From Scytolyngbya sp. HA4215-MV1 (lineage in GTDB: Bacteria > Cyanobacteriota > Cyanobacteriia > Leptolyngbyales > Leptolyngbyaceae), in assembly GCA_019359045.1 (NCBI GenBank), contig JAHHIA010000007.1, positions 248,001 through 312,000 on the forward strand: a DNA stretch of 64,000 nucleotides. Direction: 5' to 3'. This document shows, piece by piece, positions 35,675 to 45,074 of this stretch. Position 1 is the stretch's first letter, and each line of letters begins with the position of its first letter. Below the pieces are notes generated by a model that searched no databases, was not told the DNA's origin, and worked only from the letters and a program-made list of their open reading frames with translations. Made by a program: the position numbers and the translations under genes.

Positions 35675-36346
35675 TTAAATTAAGCCCAATTGCTTAAGAG
35701 CGTCTCTGGCAGCATCTTTTTCGGCATCTTGCTTTCTGCGTCCCTTGCCAGTGCCATAGGGTTGACCCGCGACCTCAACAAATGCGATGAATTCTCGCGC
35801 GTGATCGGGACCCGATTGATTGACGATCGTGTACTTGGGATTTTGTCTGCCCTGCGCCAAAGCCCATTCTTGAAAGCGACTTTTGTAATTGATACTGGGG
35901 ACCGTAATCACTAATTGATCAACCACTTCTGAAAACATGGGCAGCACCCAAGCCTGCACTGGGGGAATGTCAGACCCCATATCCAGAAAATAGGCACCAA
36001 CCACCGCTTCAAAAGCACTGCTCAGCAGATTGGAGTTTTGGCGACCTCCCTCCAGTTCGGCCCCTCTGCCCAGTCGCAGTTGACGCCCCAAATCTAGCGC
36101 GATCGCAAATTTGGCTAATTGGACTTCATCCACCAAGGAAGAACGAAAGGGGGTCAATTCTCCTTCAGGCTTTTCTGAATAACGTTTATATAAAAACTCG
36201 CCACTCAGAAAATTAAGAACCGCATCACCCAAAAATTCTAATCGTTCATTATGTTCCTGTACTTCTGAATGCTCATTAACATAAGAACGATGCGTGAGGG
36301 CAAGTTTCAGCAGACTTGGATTGCGAAATTTTGGTAACTCAGCCAT
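35675..36346 (-). CDS. rnc: Ribonuclease III
   Basis: A 223-residue endonuclease cutting double-stranded RNA, including rRNA precursors. The signature ERLEFLGDAVL spans residues 34-44. FRSSLVDEVQLAKFA follows, with the second acidic site SSAFEAVVGAYFLD. The C-terminal dsRNA-binding domain (about 150-223) contains YKSRFQEWALAQG and GKGRRKQDAEKDAARDALKQ. Cyanobacteria often carry several RNase III genes; this is a full-length form. It is divergent from the small protein at 36461. Confidence 0.96.
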   Translation of the reverse strand: MAELPKFRNPSLLKLALTHRSYVNEHSEVQEHNERLEFLGDAVLNFLSGEFLYKRYSEKPEGELTPFRSSLVDEVQLAKFAIALDLGRQLRLGRGAELEGGRQNSNLLSSAFEAVVGAYFLDMGSDIPPVQAWVLPMFSEVVDQLVITVPSINYKSRFQEWALAQGRQNPKYTIVNQSGPDHAREFIAFVEVAGQPYGTGKGRRKQDAEKDAARDALKQLGLI

Positions 36347-36460
36347 GGCTAAATTTTGTTCATCCGATCGGGTTATCCCGGCTGGGGGAAGTTAGGAGTT
36401 GATAAATCCGCGAAACTACGGTTAATCGCAGCGATAACCCCGTCGTCACAGAATTGAGCC

Positions 36461-36670
36461 ATGCATACCGCAAGCATCTACTCTCGGTCAAGCACCAGCA
36501 TCAAGCAGGTGATTCGCCGCATTTTTGAGTCTGGGAAAATTACACGCTCTGACGAAAACTACTTTCTCAGAGTCATGACATCCGATCGTTCCCTCAACTC
36601 TGAAGAATTAAAACAGATCACTTGTGTATTTGATCGCCTGCAAATGGGACTTCTCAAAGTGATCGACTAA
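36461..36670 (+). CDS. Small conserved cyanobacterial protein
   Basis: A 69-residue protein of a type common in cyanobacteria and without known function: IKQVIRRIFESGKITRSDEN, then YFLRVMTSDRSLNSEELKQI and VFDRLQMGLLKVID. It is helical and charged, with no Cys. Its stop lies 30 bases from the end of the convergent fusion-protein gene. The start ATG at 36461 may be preceded by only a weak ribosome site. Confidence 0.8.
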   Translation: MHTASIYSRSSTSIKQVIRRIFESGKITRSDENYFLRVMTSDRSLNSEELKQITCVFDRLQMGLLKVID

Positions 36671-36700
36671 ATTCTCCCCTTTCCCTCTTCCTTCACCCTT

Positions 36701-39256
36701 TCACCACCCTACAATCACCTTCCAGTAAAGCGAACCGATTGCGAAACTTGCCCCATGCTGAGGCAGCAAAGTCCAGAAAGATTGACGCGCAATTTTTTGC
36801 GTTAAAACGATACTGCACCAAACTGAGAAAATCAGCGTCACCCCTTGCAAAAATGCCAATACTGCTGGATCGACGACGGCGATCGGCAAATTTGCCCCTC
36901 CCTGCCAGCCCAGGGTAGCAAAAGTGACGGGCAGAACTCGTCCTGCTTCAGTGAGTCCTAAGCGCAGATAGTGTGCCAGGTTGGCACCGAGCACTAAGGG
37001 TAGATATCCATATGCCAGATCAATAAACGCCCGCGGCTTGACGGCCGAAAGAGGTTGTTGCATTTTTTGGACAAGGCGAATGAGTGCATAAGTGGGTAGC
37101 GCGATCGCGATCGGAACCAACAATGCCAAGATCGCCGCCCCCGTATGGAACCCAAACTGGTCTAGATGCAGATGCCAACCAAACTGTTGCTCAATTTCGG
37201 GCAACCGATGCAGTAACACTACACCAAACAGCAAAAACAGGAGCGCTACTTCTGCACGGGTCGGTGTATGGGTCGTCCAGAGTTCAATGCCAGGAGGACG
37301 CAGGTTCAACTCCACCGATCGATGAGGACAGGCTTTGAGACAGGTCATACACAGAACACAATCTTTGTTCTCCTGTAATTGTGCTGGATGGGAATAGAGA
37401 GGACAGCCTCCCGTCTCCTGACCTTCGCCCTTTTGTGGTCCTCCCTTATAGCACTGATAGGTGGTGCAAGTGGCAGAACAAATGCCCTGTTGTGCTCGCA
37501 GCTCCGTTACAGCCAACTTGGCAAACAAACCATTCATCCCCCCGATCGGGCACAAATAGCGACACCAAAACCGCCGTTCAAACAGCAGCGAAAAAACGAT
37601 CGCGCCCGCTGTAATCAACAACAACAAACAGGCAGATAGGTAAGCGGTGTTCTCCAAATCCCAAAGTTCTTCCCACAGCAAAATGAGGGCAAACAGTCCA
37701 AACAAAAACCATCCGCCCCACTTTTCTGCCTGTTGACGGGGCCAGGGTCTCAGCTTACGCGGCAGCAGCCAGAGCGAAAGTTTCTGGGTGACTTCGCCAT
37801 AAATCATAAACGGACAGACAGCGCACCAGAGCCGCCCCACAAAGGGGAACGCAATCAGAATCAGGGGCCACCACCATGCCCAGAAAAAATTGAGGGCAAC
37901 GTTGCGATCGCGACTTTGCGGACCCCAGATCAAGACGGCAACCACTCCTGCAAAGACACTCAAGGTAAACCCGTAATTGATGCGATCGGGATACCAGGGA
38001 CTGCGTAAAAACTGCCGTAGTTTAGGATTCACATTCAGCAAATTCAACCGAAATCGCCGTAGTTTGGTACTCACTGACCAGAAAACCTCTTCCGTCAGTT
38101 CCGCTGCACCCTCTGCCTGGACCACTGCCCGCTCTATTAAACCTTCCAATTCGGTCAGATTGCCAGGAAAGTCGTAACCCTGCAACCGGCGCAATGCTTC
38201 GGGCGTTACCTTGGGCTTAGGCAACCCCCGCGATCGACAAAACAGCCCCAAATAGTACGCCACCTGCGCGGTAATGTCTGACTTTCGCACCCGCAAAGGA
38301 GGCACCTTAATCAGGTGCTTGACCCGATTCTTTTTCTCTAGATAGGGCAAGATTTTTTCCGAATTCATGACAATCCGAGCTTGGCAACGCCTGACCGCAG
38401 GCTCCGGATCTCCCTCCCGACTAATCGGGGTATAGTTGCCTGTTTCCAGCAGAACCACCAGTTTTTCTTTCAGTTCTGGCGGCAGATCTTGCACATTGTT
38501 TAACAGCAACGTACCTGTCCCCAACCATTCCAGCAAACCGGGCTTGCCCCCATCTCGCCCAAATAGCTCTGCCCCACTGACTTGTAAAGTTTCACAGTTG
38601 AGCTTGATCATTGGTTCCTGGCGGCAGCGAGAACCAAAGTGAATCAGGGCCGCAATATTGTCTTTACCCAACCCCGGTTCACCAAAAATCAAGACGGATT
38701 GATGATCCGCAGCCGCTTTTTTAATTTCCTGACGCAGTCGCACCGCATAACGACTAGAGCCAATAATGCCCCGTTTGACCTTAGGCACTAGATAGGGACG
38801 CAGTGCAATTTGTCGATCGCGCTCAAACGTGAGCTGAAAGGAAATCTGATTCAGCTCCGTTGCCAATTGGCGAGATAAGGTCTGAGAAATTTCGGGATGT
38901 GCCTGTGTAAGCACAATAAATTGCTCACGCGGGATGCTCCACAATTCCACATCAGTCAAGGTAATCACCGTCTGTTCAACGGGTTGATCGAGCAGCATTT
39001 CTTTCAGGTGAATCACCGCCCCCGGCAATAGCCCGATCGCGTTGGCAAGGCTCGTTTTTTGGGTGCGGTAGCTCTCCAACTGTCCTGATTTGAGGATATA
39101 GAGGGCTGTCGGTAAGGTATCTTCCCGCACCAGGCGACGGTTAGCTGGAATCGTTTCAACCTGGATTGCAGCCACGATCGCCTGTATCGTTTCTTCCGAC
39201 AGTGCACCCAGCGATGTCTGAGATCGCAACCACGCTATCCGCTCGACCTGATCCAT
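36701..39256 (-). CDS. Fusion of cyclic-nucleotide-binding, sigma-54-activator-like AAA+ and polyferredoxin membrane domains
   Basis: An 851-residue protein. Residues about 20-130 form a CRP-type cyclic-nucleotide-binding fold (SEETIQAIVAAIQVETIPAN, then LYILKSGQLESY). Residues about 165-400 are an NtrC-like AAA+ domain: Walker A GEPGLGKD at about 192-199, FPGNLTELEGLIERA at the end. Walker B reads GTLLLNNVQ, losing both acids, and the sigma-54 contact motif GAFTGA is replaced by GGKPGLLEW. From about 435 on there are several transmembrane segments with WCAVCPFM and WCRYLCPIGG, then a CSATCTTYQC cluster and CVLCMTCLKACP, typical of NapH/NosR-like polyferredoxins. Cyanobacteria are known to lack sigma-54, so this is probably a membrane redox sensor or electron carrier, not a classical activator. 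Confidence 0.88.
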   Translation of the reverse strand: MDQVERIAWLRSQTSLGALSEETIQAIVAAIQVETIPANRRLVREDTLPTALYILKSGQLESYRTQKTSLANAIGLLPGAVIHLKEMLLDQPVEQTVITLTDVELWSIPREQFIVLTQAHPEISQTLSRQLATELNQISFQLTFERDRQIALRPYLVPKVKRGIIGSSRYAVRLRQEIKKAAADHQSVLIFGEPGLGKDNIAALIHFGSRCRQEPMIKLNCETLQVSGAELFGRDGGKPGLLEWLGTGTLLLNNVQDLPPELKEKLVVLLETGNYTPISREGDPEPAVRRCQARIVMNSEKILPYLEKKNRVKHLIKVPPLRVRKSDITAQVAYYLGLFCRSRGLPKPKVTPEALRRLQGYDFPGNLTELEGLIERAVVQAEGAAELTEEVFWSVSTKLRRFRLNLLNVNPKLRQFLRSPWYPDRINYGFTLSVFAGVVAVLIWGPQSRDRNVALNFFWAWWWPLILIAFPFVGRLWCAVCPFMIYGEVTQKLSLWLLPRKLRPWPRQQAEKWGGWFLFGLFALILLWEELWDLENTAYLSACLLLLITAGAIVFSLLFERRFWCRYLCPIGGMNGLFAKLAVTELRAQQGICSATCTTYQCYKGGPQKGEGQETGGCPLYSHPAQLQENKDCVLCMTCLKACPHRSVELNLRPPGIELWTTHTPTRAEVALLFLLFGVVLLHRLPEIEQQFGWHLHLDQFGFHTGAAILALLVPIAIALPTYALIRLVQKMQQPLSAVKPRAFIDLAYGYLPLVLGANLAHYLRLGLTEAGRVLPVTFATLGWQGGANLPIAVVDPAVLAFLQGVTLIFSVWCSIVLTQKIARQSFWTLLPQHGASFAIGSLYWKVIVGW

Positions 39257-39457
39257 CCTGCACCTCTACAGAGCGACGTATTTTTTTAGATTGACGATCG
39301 CAATTTCAGCGTGTATTGAGATCCGCCTGTAAGGGTTTAGCATTTGGGCAAAAATGGCTACAACTGAGGCAAAATCTATCTCCCCAATACTAAGCCCCAA
39401 GAAATCTGGATCTTAATTTTGTTGTCGTCTCTCAGCGCGATCGTACCTGAATTCTGT

Positions 39458-39994
39458 TCAGTTCCCCCGATGGGTTGATCCATCAGGCATCGTTGCATTC
39501 TTCAGAATTGTTCCCGTGGTATTCGCCCCTCCAGTCTTTGCCCGAAATAAATTCGCCCCACTCAAATTTGCCCCACTCAGGTTTGCACCTCGCAAATCCG
39601 CTGACTCTAAAGACGCTCCGGACAAATTAGCAGCCGTCAAATCTGCCCCACTCAAATCAGCACGATACAAATTGGCTTTCGTTAAATCGGCCCCGGACAA
39701 ATTGGCTCCCGACAAATTCGCCAATGCCAAATTTGCTTCCAGCAAGATTGCACTCGATAAATTCGCAAAGCTCAAACTGGAACTTTGCAGCCCTGCAGCA
39801 CTCAAATTCGCACTGCTCAAATTAATTCCATCAAAATTAAAGTTATACAAGCTGGCACCCTTGAGATCACAGCCCATACACTCGCCAGTATCCAGCAACT
39901 TTTGGACATCCGCCGCGTTAGCAGCAAACGCAGCCGTTGCCCCCGTCAAAACGACCAAAAGGGCAAAGCCTAGAGAATTGTGGGGTTTAATCAT
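39458..39994 (-). CDS. Secreted pentapeptide-repeat protein
   Basis: A 178-residue protein. A signal peptide (about 8-26, FALLVVLTGATAAFA) is followed by a short CMGC-containing segment (LLDTGECMGCDLKGASL). About 20 pentapeptide repeats of the A(N/D)LSG type follow, for example ANLSGANLSGADLTKANLY, giving a right-handed four-sided helix. The ATG at 39994 overlaps the stop of the upstream glycosyltransferase gene as TGATG, a sign of translational coupling. The frame also opens upstream to TTG 40000, which is not preferred. CMGC could bind a metal or form a disulfide in the periplasm. Function unknown. Confidence 0.9.
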   Translation of the reverse strand: MIKPHNSLGFALLVVLTGATAAFAANAADVQKLLDTGECMGCDLKGASLYNFNFDGINLSSANLSAAGLQSSSLSFANLSSAILLEANLALANLSGANLSGADLTKANLYRADLSGADLTAANLSGASLESADLRGANLSGANLSGANLFRAKTGGANTTGTILKNATMPDGSTHRGN

Positions 39995-41181
39995 CACCAA
40001 TCTACCTCTGCCCGTTCATGCAAAACTCTGCCATAGACGGCATCCGTCTGCTGCGCCAACTTTACCCAATCAAAGCGCTTGTCGAGATCCGCGTAAGCAT
40101 TATCAACCAGCCACTGAGCATAATCTGGATTCTTCAAAACTTCCAGAATGCCCCAGGCAAGTGAATCAGCGCTATTCGTCCAGGTGACAATGCCCGTCTT
40201 AGAGTGGCGTACGACTTCTGGAAAACCGCCTGTATCTGAAACCACTACAGGCACACGAGCTGCGAAGCTTTCGAGCGCCACAATGCCGAAGGGTTCGTAA
40301 AGGCTGGGAAATACCGCACAATCGGCAACAGTTTGGAATTTGTCTAAGTCTGCATCAGACATAAATCCGGTAAAGTAGCATTTGTGCCAAATACCCAGAT
40401 CCCAGGCTTGGTGCTTTAGGTGGTTACTATTCCCTCCCCCAATCAGGACAAATTTGACCCGATCGTCTAGTTCCTGAAGAATTTTGGGAGCTGCACTCAG
40501 CAAAACGGTTACGCCCTTTTCATGCGTCATCCGACCGACATAGTAAACAATCTTTTCCCCATCTTCGGCAAACCGACGCCGAAAATGCCAATGGTCAAAG
40601 TCAGCCAGAATCCGCTTCTTTTCAGGGCGAATGCCGTTATAAACCACATCAATTTTGTTCCAGGGCGCTGTCAGTGCCCGCTCCACCTCTAACCGCATGT
40701 AATTGGTGCAAACAATAATCCGCCAGGCATTGAACGCCAAGTCTTTTTCTTTACCATTGATATAAAAGTGAGTGTCATGGTAAAGCCCGTTGTGGCGACC
40801 GTATTCAGTAGCATGAATCGTGGCAACTAGCGGGATTTTGAACAGATGCTTGAGGGCGATTGCGGCATCTCCAACCAACCAATCGTGGGCATGAATAATA
40901 TCAAAAGGACCATCTTCCTGGAGCAATTTGCCACCATGCCGCCCCATGCTCTCATTCATATTGGCGATCCAGTGAAAAAAGTCACGGCTGGCGCCAATCC
41001 CCACCCGATGCACCTTCACTCCATCTACGATTTCATAATGGGGCGCTTGCCCAAACTCAACTGTCACCAAGTGAATTTCATGCCCTAACTTCACCAACTC
41101 AGGATAAAGTTCTGCAACGTGGCGCGCAATGCCTCCCACAATTCGGGGTGGAAACTCCCAAGCTAATACTAAGATTTTCAT
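39994..41181 (-). CDS. Family 4 glycosyltransferase
   Basis: A 395-residue GT-B enzyme. The N-terminal WEFPPRIVGGIARHVAELYP and IIHAHDWLVGDAAIALKH resemble glycogen-synthase-type and sucrose-type GT4 enzymes. The donor-binding half has YVGRMTHEKGVTVLL, VLIGGGN and the signature PSLYEPFGIVALESFAARVPVV, including the E-x7-E pair. Family members transfer a sugar from a nucleotide donor with retention of configuration; the donor here is not known. It starts MKILVLAWEFPPR and is translationally coupled to the pentapeptide-repeat gene. Confidence 0.94.
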   Translation of the reverse strand: MKILVLAWEFPPRIVGGIARHVAELYPELVKLGHEIHLVTVEFGQAPHYEIVDGVKVHRVGIGASRDFFHWIANMNESMGRHGGKLLQEDGPFDIIHAHDWLVGDAAIALKHLFKIPLVATIHATEYGRHNGLYHDTHFYINGKEKDLAFNAWRIIVCTNYMRLEVERALTAPWNKIDVVYNGIRPEKKRILADFDHWHFRRRFAEDGEKIVYYVGRMTHEKGVTVLLSAAPKILQELDDRVKFVLIGGGNSNHLKHQAWDLGIWHKCYFTGFMSDADLDKFQTVADCAVFPSLYEPFGIVALESFAARVPVVVSDTGGFPEVVRHSKTGIVTWTNSADSLAWGILEVLKNPDYAQWLVDNAYADLDKRFDWVKLAQQTDAVYGRVLHERAEVDW

Positions 41182-42014
41182 CAGCCACCACCCACAAATT
41201 CACATGACTTCATTCTTGCTTACAGACCTCAGTATCATGCAAGAGCCTTAAAAAAGAAGGGTTAACAAGCCCCTACTTTTCAATTGAGATCCCAATTATA
41301 TGCCTGTATATACTTTGTACTATCTGAGTAGCTTTCGGTAGAAATCCCTACTGAATCTTCCAGCTAATTTGATTACGCACTGCCCGCCTTTGAAGTGAGA
41401 GCAGGTAGAAGAAAGTAGGTAATAGATCTGTAATCAAGCGCTCTCGGTCGGCACACGTTGCTTTCTACAAAAGCGTCTAGAATCTCTAGCTTCTCCCAAG
41501 GGTCTACTTTTTTTGGACATTAAGGCGTCGATCGCTGCCACTGGAGAAACAATTCGCATCACTGCGGTAGGGGTGATGAGAGCGCAGCCGATACCGGGCG
41601 ATCGGTTCTTCCCCCCACTGGGAAAGAGATCGAGCCTGTCCAGGTCGTGTCGTATCTATAAGTGCAAATCTTCACAATCGAGGACACTAATCATTTTCTG
41701 TGGAAAAATCTGCCTTTAGAGTTCTCCTGAAGAGATACTTTTTAAAATACCCTCCTAAAGAACATCACTTAGCCATTCGGGGGAATGGGACTCATTCAAA
41801 GGTAAGGCATCATAAGCTATCTTCACGACGATTCTATGGGACCTGTCTCGTGTTTCTCCAAGACTCTCGCATGAGTTTGACATTTTCGTCACAATTATTC
41901 GGATACTCTATAGATAGAGCGAAAGCGAACTTAAACTGAAAATCTATCAATTTCATCCCCAGCGTGCTCTACAAATTCCCTTCCCGATCGTCGCGAATGT
42001 GCTAGAGGAAATGC
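41182..42014. promoter_or_regulatory. 833-bp gap between the GT4 gene and sasA
   Basis: A divergent spacer. Plus-strand frames at 41513-41719 and 41700-41939 are open but not protein-like. There is a GAGTTTGACATTTTC box near 41875 that could be a -35 element for sasA; no convincing -10 at standard spacing was seen. A GAGGAA ribosome site lies just before the start of sasA. Nothing else was recognised. Confidence 0.35.
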
Positions 42015-43259
42015 ATGCAGGCATCTCCTGAAGAGTCCAGTAAATTTGAAGTGCCCTTGCAACTGCTGTTGTTCGTCGATAAACGCCCGGGGTCAACCGA
42101 GCAAATTCGTCGAATTCGTGTCTACCTGAAAAATTTAAGAACCGAGTATCCCTTCGATCTCCAAGTGATTGATGTGGAAGAGCAACCCTATCTAGCCGAG
42201 CACTTTAAGCTGGTTGCTACGCCTGCGCTGGTCAAAATTCATCCAGAACCTCGGCAAACCCTGGCAGGCAGCAACCTGATTAATCAGTTGGGCATCTGGT
42301 GGCATCGCTGGCAGCGTTCTGTAGAAGATTATTTGAAAAGGCAGGCAGATACTCCTAACTTAACCGATGATGCGGTGGAAGAGGAGCAGAACGAAACCGG
42401 GAGTTCGACTGCACTTAAACGCCACGATTCTGAATCGGCGAGTTTAGTTATGCAGTCAATCCCGAGTACAATCGCCCGCTCTACTGAAATTCTCCGCCTT
42501 TCTGATGAAATCTTTCGGCTTAAACAAGAAGTTGAGCAGCTACAAGAGCAACTTCAGTTTAAGGATCACATCATCGCAATGCTGGCACATGACTTGCGTA
42601 ACCCGCTGACTGCAACCTCGATCGCATTAGAAACATTAGAACTAGGCTCATCCAAAGACGGACAACCCTCACGTCTGACACCTGCCCTCACAGCGCAACT
42701 CCTCAGACATGCCCGCACCCAAACCAAAGCGATCGATCGCATGATCACAGACATCCTCCAAGCAGCACGAGGCACGAATGCTGAACTCCCCATTCAACCC
42801 CAGCAACTTGATCTCGTGGGTCTTTGCAAAGATGTACTGGATCACCTTAAAGAACGCTTTCGGCAAAAAAACCAATACATTGAAACCGATATTCCCACTG
42901 ACCTCCCCCTTGTATACGCTGACAAAGAGCGTATTCGACAAGTGCTCACCAACTTATTAGATAACGCAGCAAAATATACCCCAGAAGGTGGAAAAATTCA
43001 GATTACGGTCCTGCATCGCACTACTCAAAAGGTACAAGTGAGCATTTGTGATAACGGACCAGGTATTCCTCTCGAAAATCAAGAACGAATTTTTGAGGAA
43101 CATTTCCGCTTGGAACGAGACACTGCACAAGATGGCTACGGGCTTGGGTTAGCACTCTGTCAGCGAGTGGTGCGAGCACATTATGGTCAGATTTGGGTAG
43201 ACGCCAACGCCAATCAGGGCAGTTGCTTCCACTTCACCTTGCCTGTTCATCGTTCCTAA
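42015..43259 (+). CDS. sasA: Clock-output histidine kinase SasA
   Basis: A 414-residue kinase. The N-terminal 100 residues are the KaiB-like thioredoxin-fold domain that binds Kai[21 protein letters not shown], then [20 protein letters not shown] and [15 protein letters not shown] linker coiled coil ([19 protein letters not shown]) leads to the phospho-acceptor His192 in [12 protein letters not shown]. The catalytic domain has the N box [14 protein letters not shown], the G1 box DNGPGIP and YGLGLALC. SasA autophosphorylates in response to KaiC and passes the phosphate to RpaA. KaiABC and rpaA are not in the window. The start ATG at 42015 has a GAGGAA site. Confidence 0.96.
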   Translation: MQASPEESSKFEVPLQLLLFVDKRPGSTEQIRRIRVYLKNLRTEYPFDLQVIDVEEQPYLAEHFKLVATPALVKIHPEPRQTLAGSNLINQLGIWWHRWQRSVEDYLKRQADTPNLTDDAVEEEQNETGSSTALKRHDSESASLVMQSIPSTIARSTEILRLSDEIFRLKQEVEQLQEQLQFKDHIIAMLAHDLRNPLTATSIALETLELGSSKDGQPSRLTPALTAQLLRHARTQTKAIDRMITDILQAARGTNAELPIQPQQLDLVGLCKDVLDHLKERFRQKNQYIETDIPTDLPLVYADKERIRQVLTNLLDNAAKYTPEGGKIQITVLHRTTQKVQVSICDNGPGIPLENQERIFEEHFRLERDTAQDGYGLGLALCQRVVRAHYGQIWVDANANQGSCFHFTLPVHRS

Positions 43260-44361
43260 ATTCATGGTTTCTATCATTTTCTTTCATCAGCTCTTGGTGC
43301 GATCCAAAGGGCAGTGAATTCAGCCGGAAAGATGAGCGATCTATAAGGGTGCAAGTCCTTGTCCCCTTACCGAGGAACATCGAAGTGATTAAATTAACAA
43401 CTCCATTAAGTCTCAACCTTAGAAATCTTTCTATTGAAGGGCTTCTAGTATTCCCTGTAGGGATGGCAGGATGGCAGCCTTACCTGACCTCGTTACCAGT
43501 TTTTTGATCAAGCAAGAGCTTTTTACTTCTCCGTGTTCTTTCTGAAACTGCCAGTTAAAACACGAATCGAACCTGTAGTCGCACCGCAAATCCAACAGGA
43601 GGTCCTCACTTAGATCCGTCTATTAGCAACACAAATCTTGCCAAAAAATTCAGATGAGGATCATAAAAAACTTGGTTTTAACAGATACTAAACCCTTTGT
43701 CTCTTACAAAACTACAGAATGTTTATGAAACATAGAATTGATGGAAATTGAGTATACGGGTATGATTAATCACGATTTCTAGAAAAATTTCAGAGATATC
43801 TAAATGAGTAACTCTAGAATTCAAAGTGTTAATTCATACATCAATCCCTGATTATTTCTTGTTTATTAATCGACAGCTCTAATTTCCTGCAAGTCCCTGA
43901 GAACAGGCAAGTAGAGCCAATAAATACGATAAAGTAATTAAAGCTCTGATGAAGTCTACCCAGATTTCTTAAAGGTTCACTGTGGTCCCTAGATTTTGGC
44001 GAGGATTTAGGGCACACTCAATAACTACCCTGCAATCCTTTAAAAAGTCAGTTTTCAACTGAGAAGTACTCTCATTTATCAAGGAATGACAAAGTTAATT
44101 TCAAGGAATTGTTAGGAGCTGAATCGAAGACTTAAATTCAGCTATTTAGCGGATCTGCACTATTTTCTAGGGATGCTAGGGTGACAACAAATGGATGTAA
44201 TTATTTTCTTGACTATTTCTCGTCAAAAAAGTTGAAGACTTCTAAATCTCTCAATTGGAGACCTTAAAAAACTAATCAAGTCTTCAATAAATTTGTTCCA
44301 AAACCTTTTCTAGTTCTTTGATTTTTTCCTAGTTGCGTTGCAGTAATGGCTGCTTTTGTCA
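43260..44361. other. 1.1-kb AT-rich spacer with a possible group II intron remnant
   Basis: No gene could be supported in either strand. At 43297 the sequence starts GTGCGATCCAAAGGG and later contains AAGGGTGCAAGTCC and CCCCTTACCGAGGAAC (to about 43385). GTGCG starts and GGTGCAAGTCC-like segments are familiar from cyanobacterial group II introns, but I find no domain V hairpin or reverse-transcriptase frame, so at best this is a 5' relic. The rest, to 44361, is low-GC sequence in which I see nothing more. It must hold the promoter of the next gene. Confidence 0.3.
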
Positions 44362-44640
44362 ATGAAATACGATCCTGTAGAGTATCAGCCGAAGACCGTC
44401 GAAGTTGGTGTTTACGAATGCGAAATCCATCTCAAATTCAGACTCATCGAAGAAAAAAGCATTCTCAACGATCGTGAGCAACTGTTAGAGATGCTGATGG
44501 ATGCTTTTGCATGTGGCACAGATGAATATCTAGAAACCATCAATGTTCAGGTTCAAGCGCAAGAAGTGCCTGAAGTAGATGCTTCCCCACAGATGCGCCG
44601 TCAAATCATCCGCCTGAGAAATTCTAGAGATCTGGCTTAA
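44362..44640 (+). CDS. Small conserved cyanobacterial protein
   Basis: A 92-residue protein from the ATG at 44362 (a TTG two codons earlier is less likely). KYDPVEYQPKTVEVGVYECE, then IHLKFRLIEEKSILNDREQL and LMDAFACGTDEYLETINVQV give an alternating beta-alpha pattern. I have the impression that it belongs to a small conserved cyanobacterial family, but I cannot name a function. It is alone on the plus strand between AT-rich spacers. A minus-strand frame across its end (44530-44889) is unlike a protein and is rejected. Confidence 0.8.
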   Translation: MKYDPVEYQPKTVEVGVYECEIHLKFRLIEEKSILNDREQLLEMLMDAFACGTDEYLETINVQVQAQEVPEVDASPQMRRQIIRLRNSRDLA

Positions 44641-45074
44641 TAGACTGAGAATCGCCGTCTCGGTTCGGTTCTTAGCTTGTTTACTTGACTGAATCGGAGC
44701 ATTTTCAACAAGGAAATTTTGAGCAAGAACAAAATTCTGGAAAAGCTCCACCCAATCGAACCCAATCTCAGAATCAGCAAAGAATGTTCTAAATGTATTC
44801 CAAATATTTTTGAGAGTATTTCGCTCAGCCATGCTTTCAAATGCCATTGTTGCAGGAAATGGGACTGACCCAGACATTTTCCGCTTCACTTATACAGGCA
44901 AGGTTATCAAGGTTATGTTCTAGACATCTTGTTGGTATTTTTGAAAGCTTTGCTCAGCAAAGCTTTCAAAAATACCAACAGCACCTTTGAACACTACCCA
45001 CAGGCAGTACTGCAAATGACTTTTCTATTGCTCCAATCATTGGGTGTTTGAACTGCTGAGTCCTGTTACAACAC
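44641..45074. other. 434-bp gap between a small gene and the M16 pair
   Basis: Apart from the palindrome at 44930-44980, I see no feature. A minus-strand frame covers part of it (44530-44889) but lacks protein-like character. Confidence 0.4.
44930..44980. terminator. 51-bp almost perfect palindrome between convergent genes
   Basis: A 25-base arm at 44930-44954 (beginning TGTTGGTATTTTTG) is followed by a single C at 44955 and then its exact reverse complement at 44956-44980 (ending CAAAAATACCAACA). It lies after the plus-strand small gene and about 95 bases before the end of the minus-strand M16 gene, so it may act as a two-way terminator. The arms contain a run of five T or A. Its perfection is unusual for a simple terminator; a recent element or insertion is possible. 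Confidence 0.7.

Noticed and set aside
36701-39256. Reading the fusion protein as a normal sigma-54-dependent activator
   Set aside because: Missing GAFTGA and Walker B acids, and cyanobacteria are known to lack sigma-54.
39516-40187. 223-codon plus-strand frame opposite the pentapeptide-repeat gene
   Set aside because: Produced by the antisense of the repeated GCxAATxTG codons; Lys/Ala/Pro repeats with no meaning.
44530-44889. 119-codon minus-strand frame
   Set aside because: It overlaps the end of the small conserved gene and shows no domain or ribosome site; composition is like a chance frame in AT-rich DNA.
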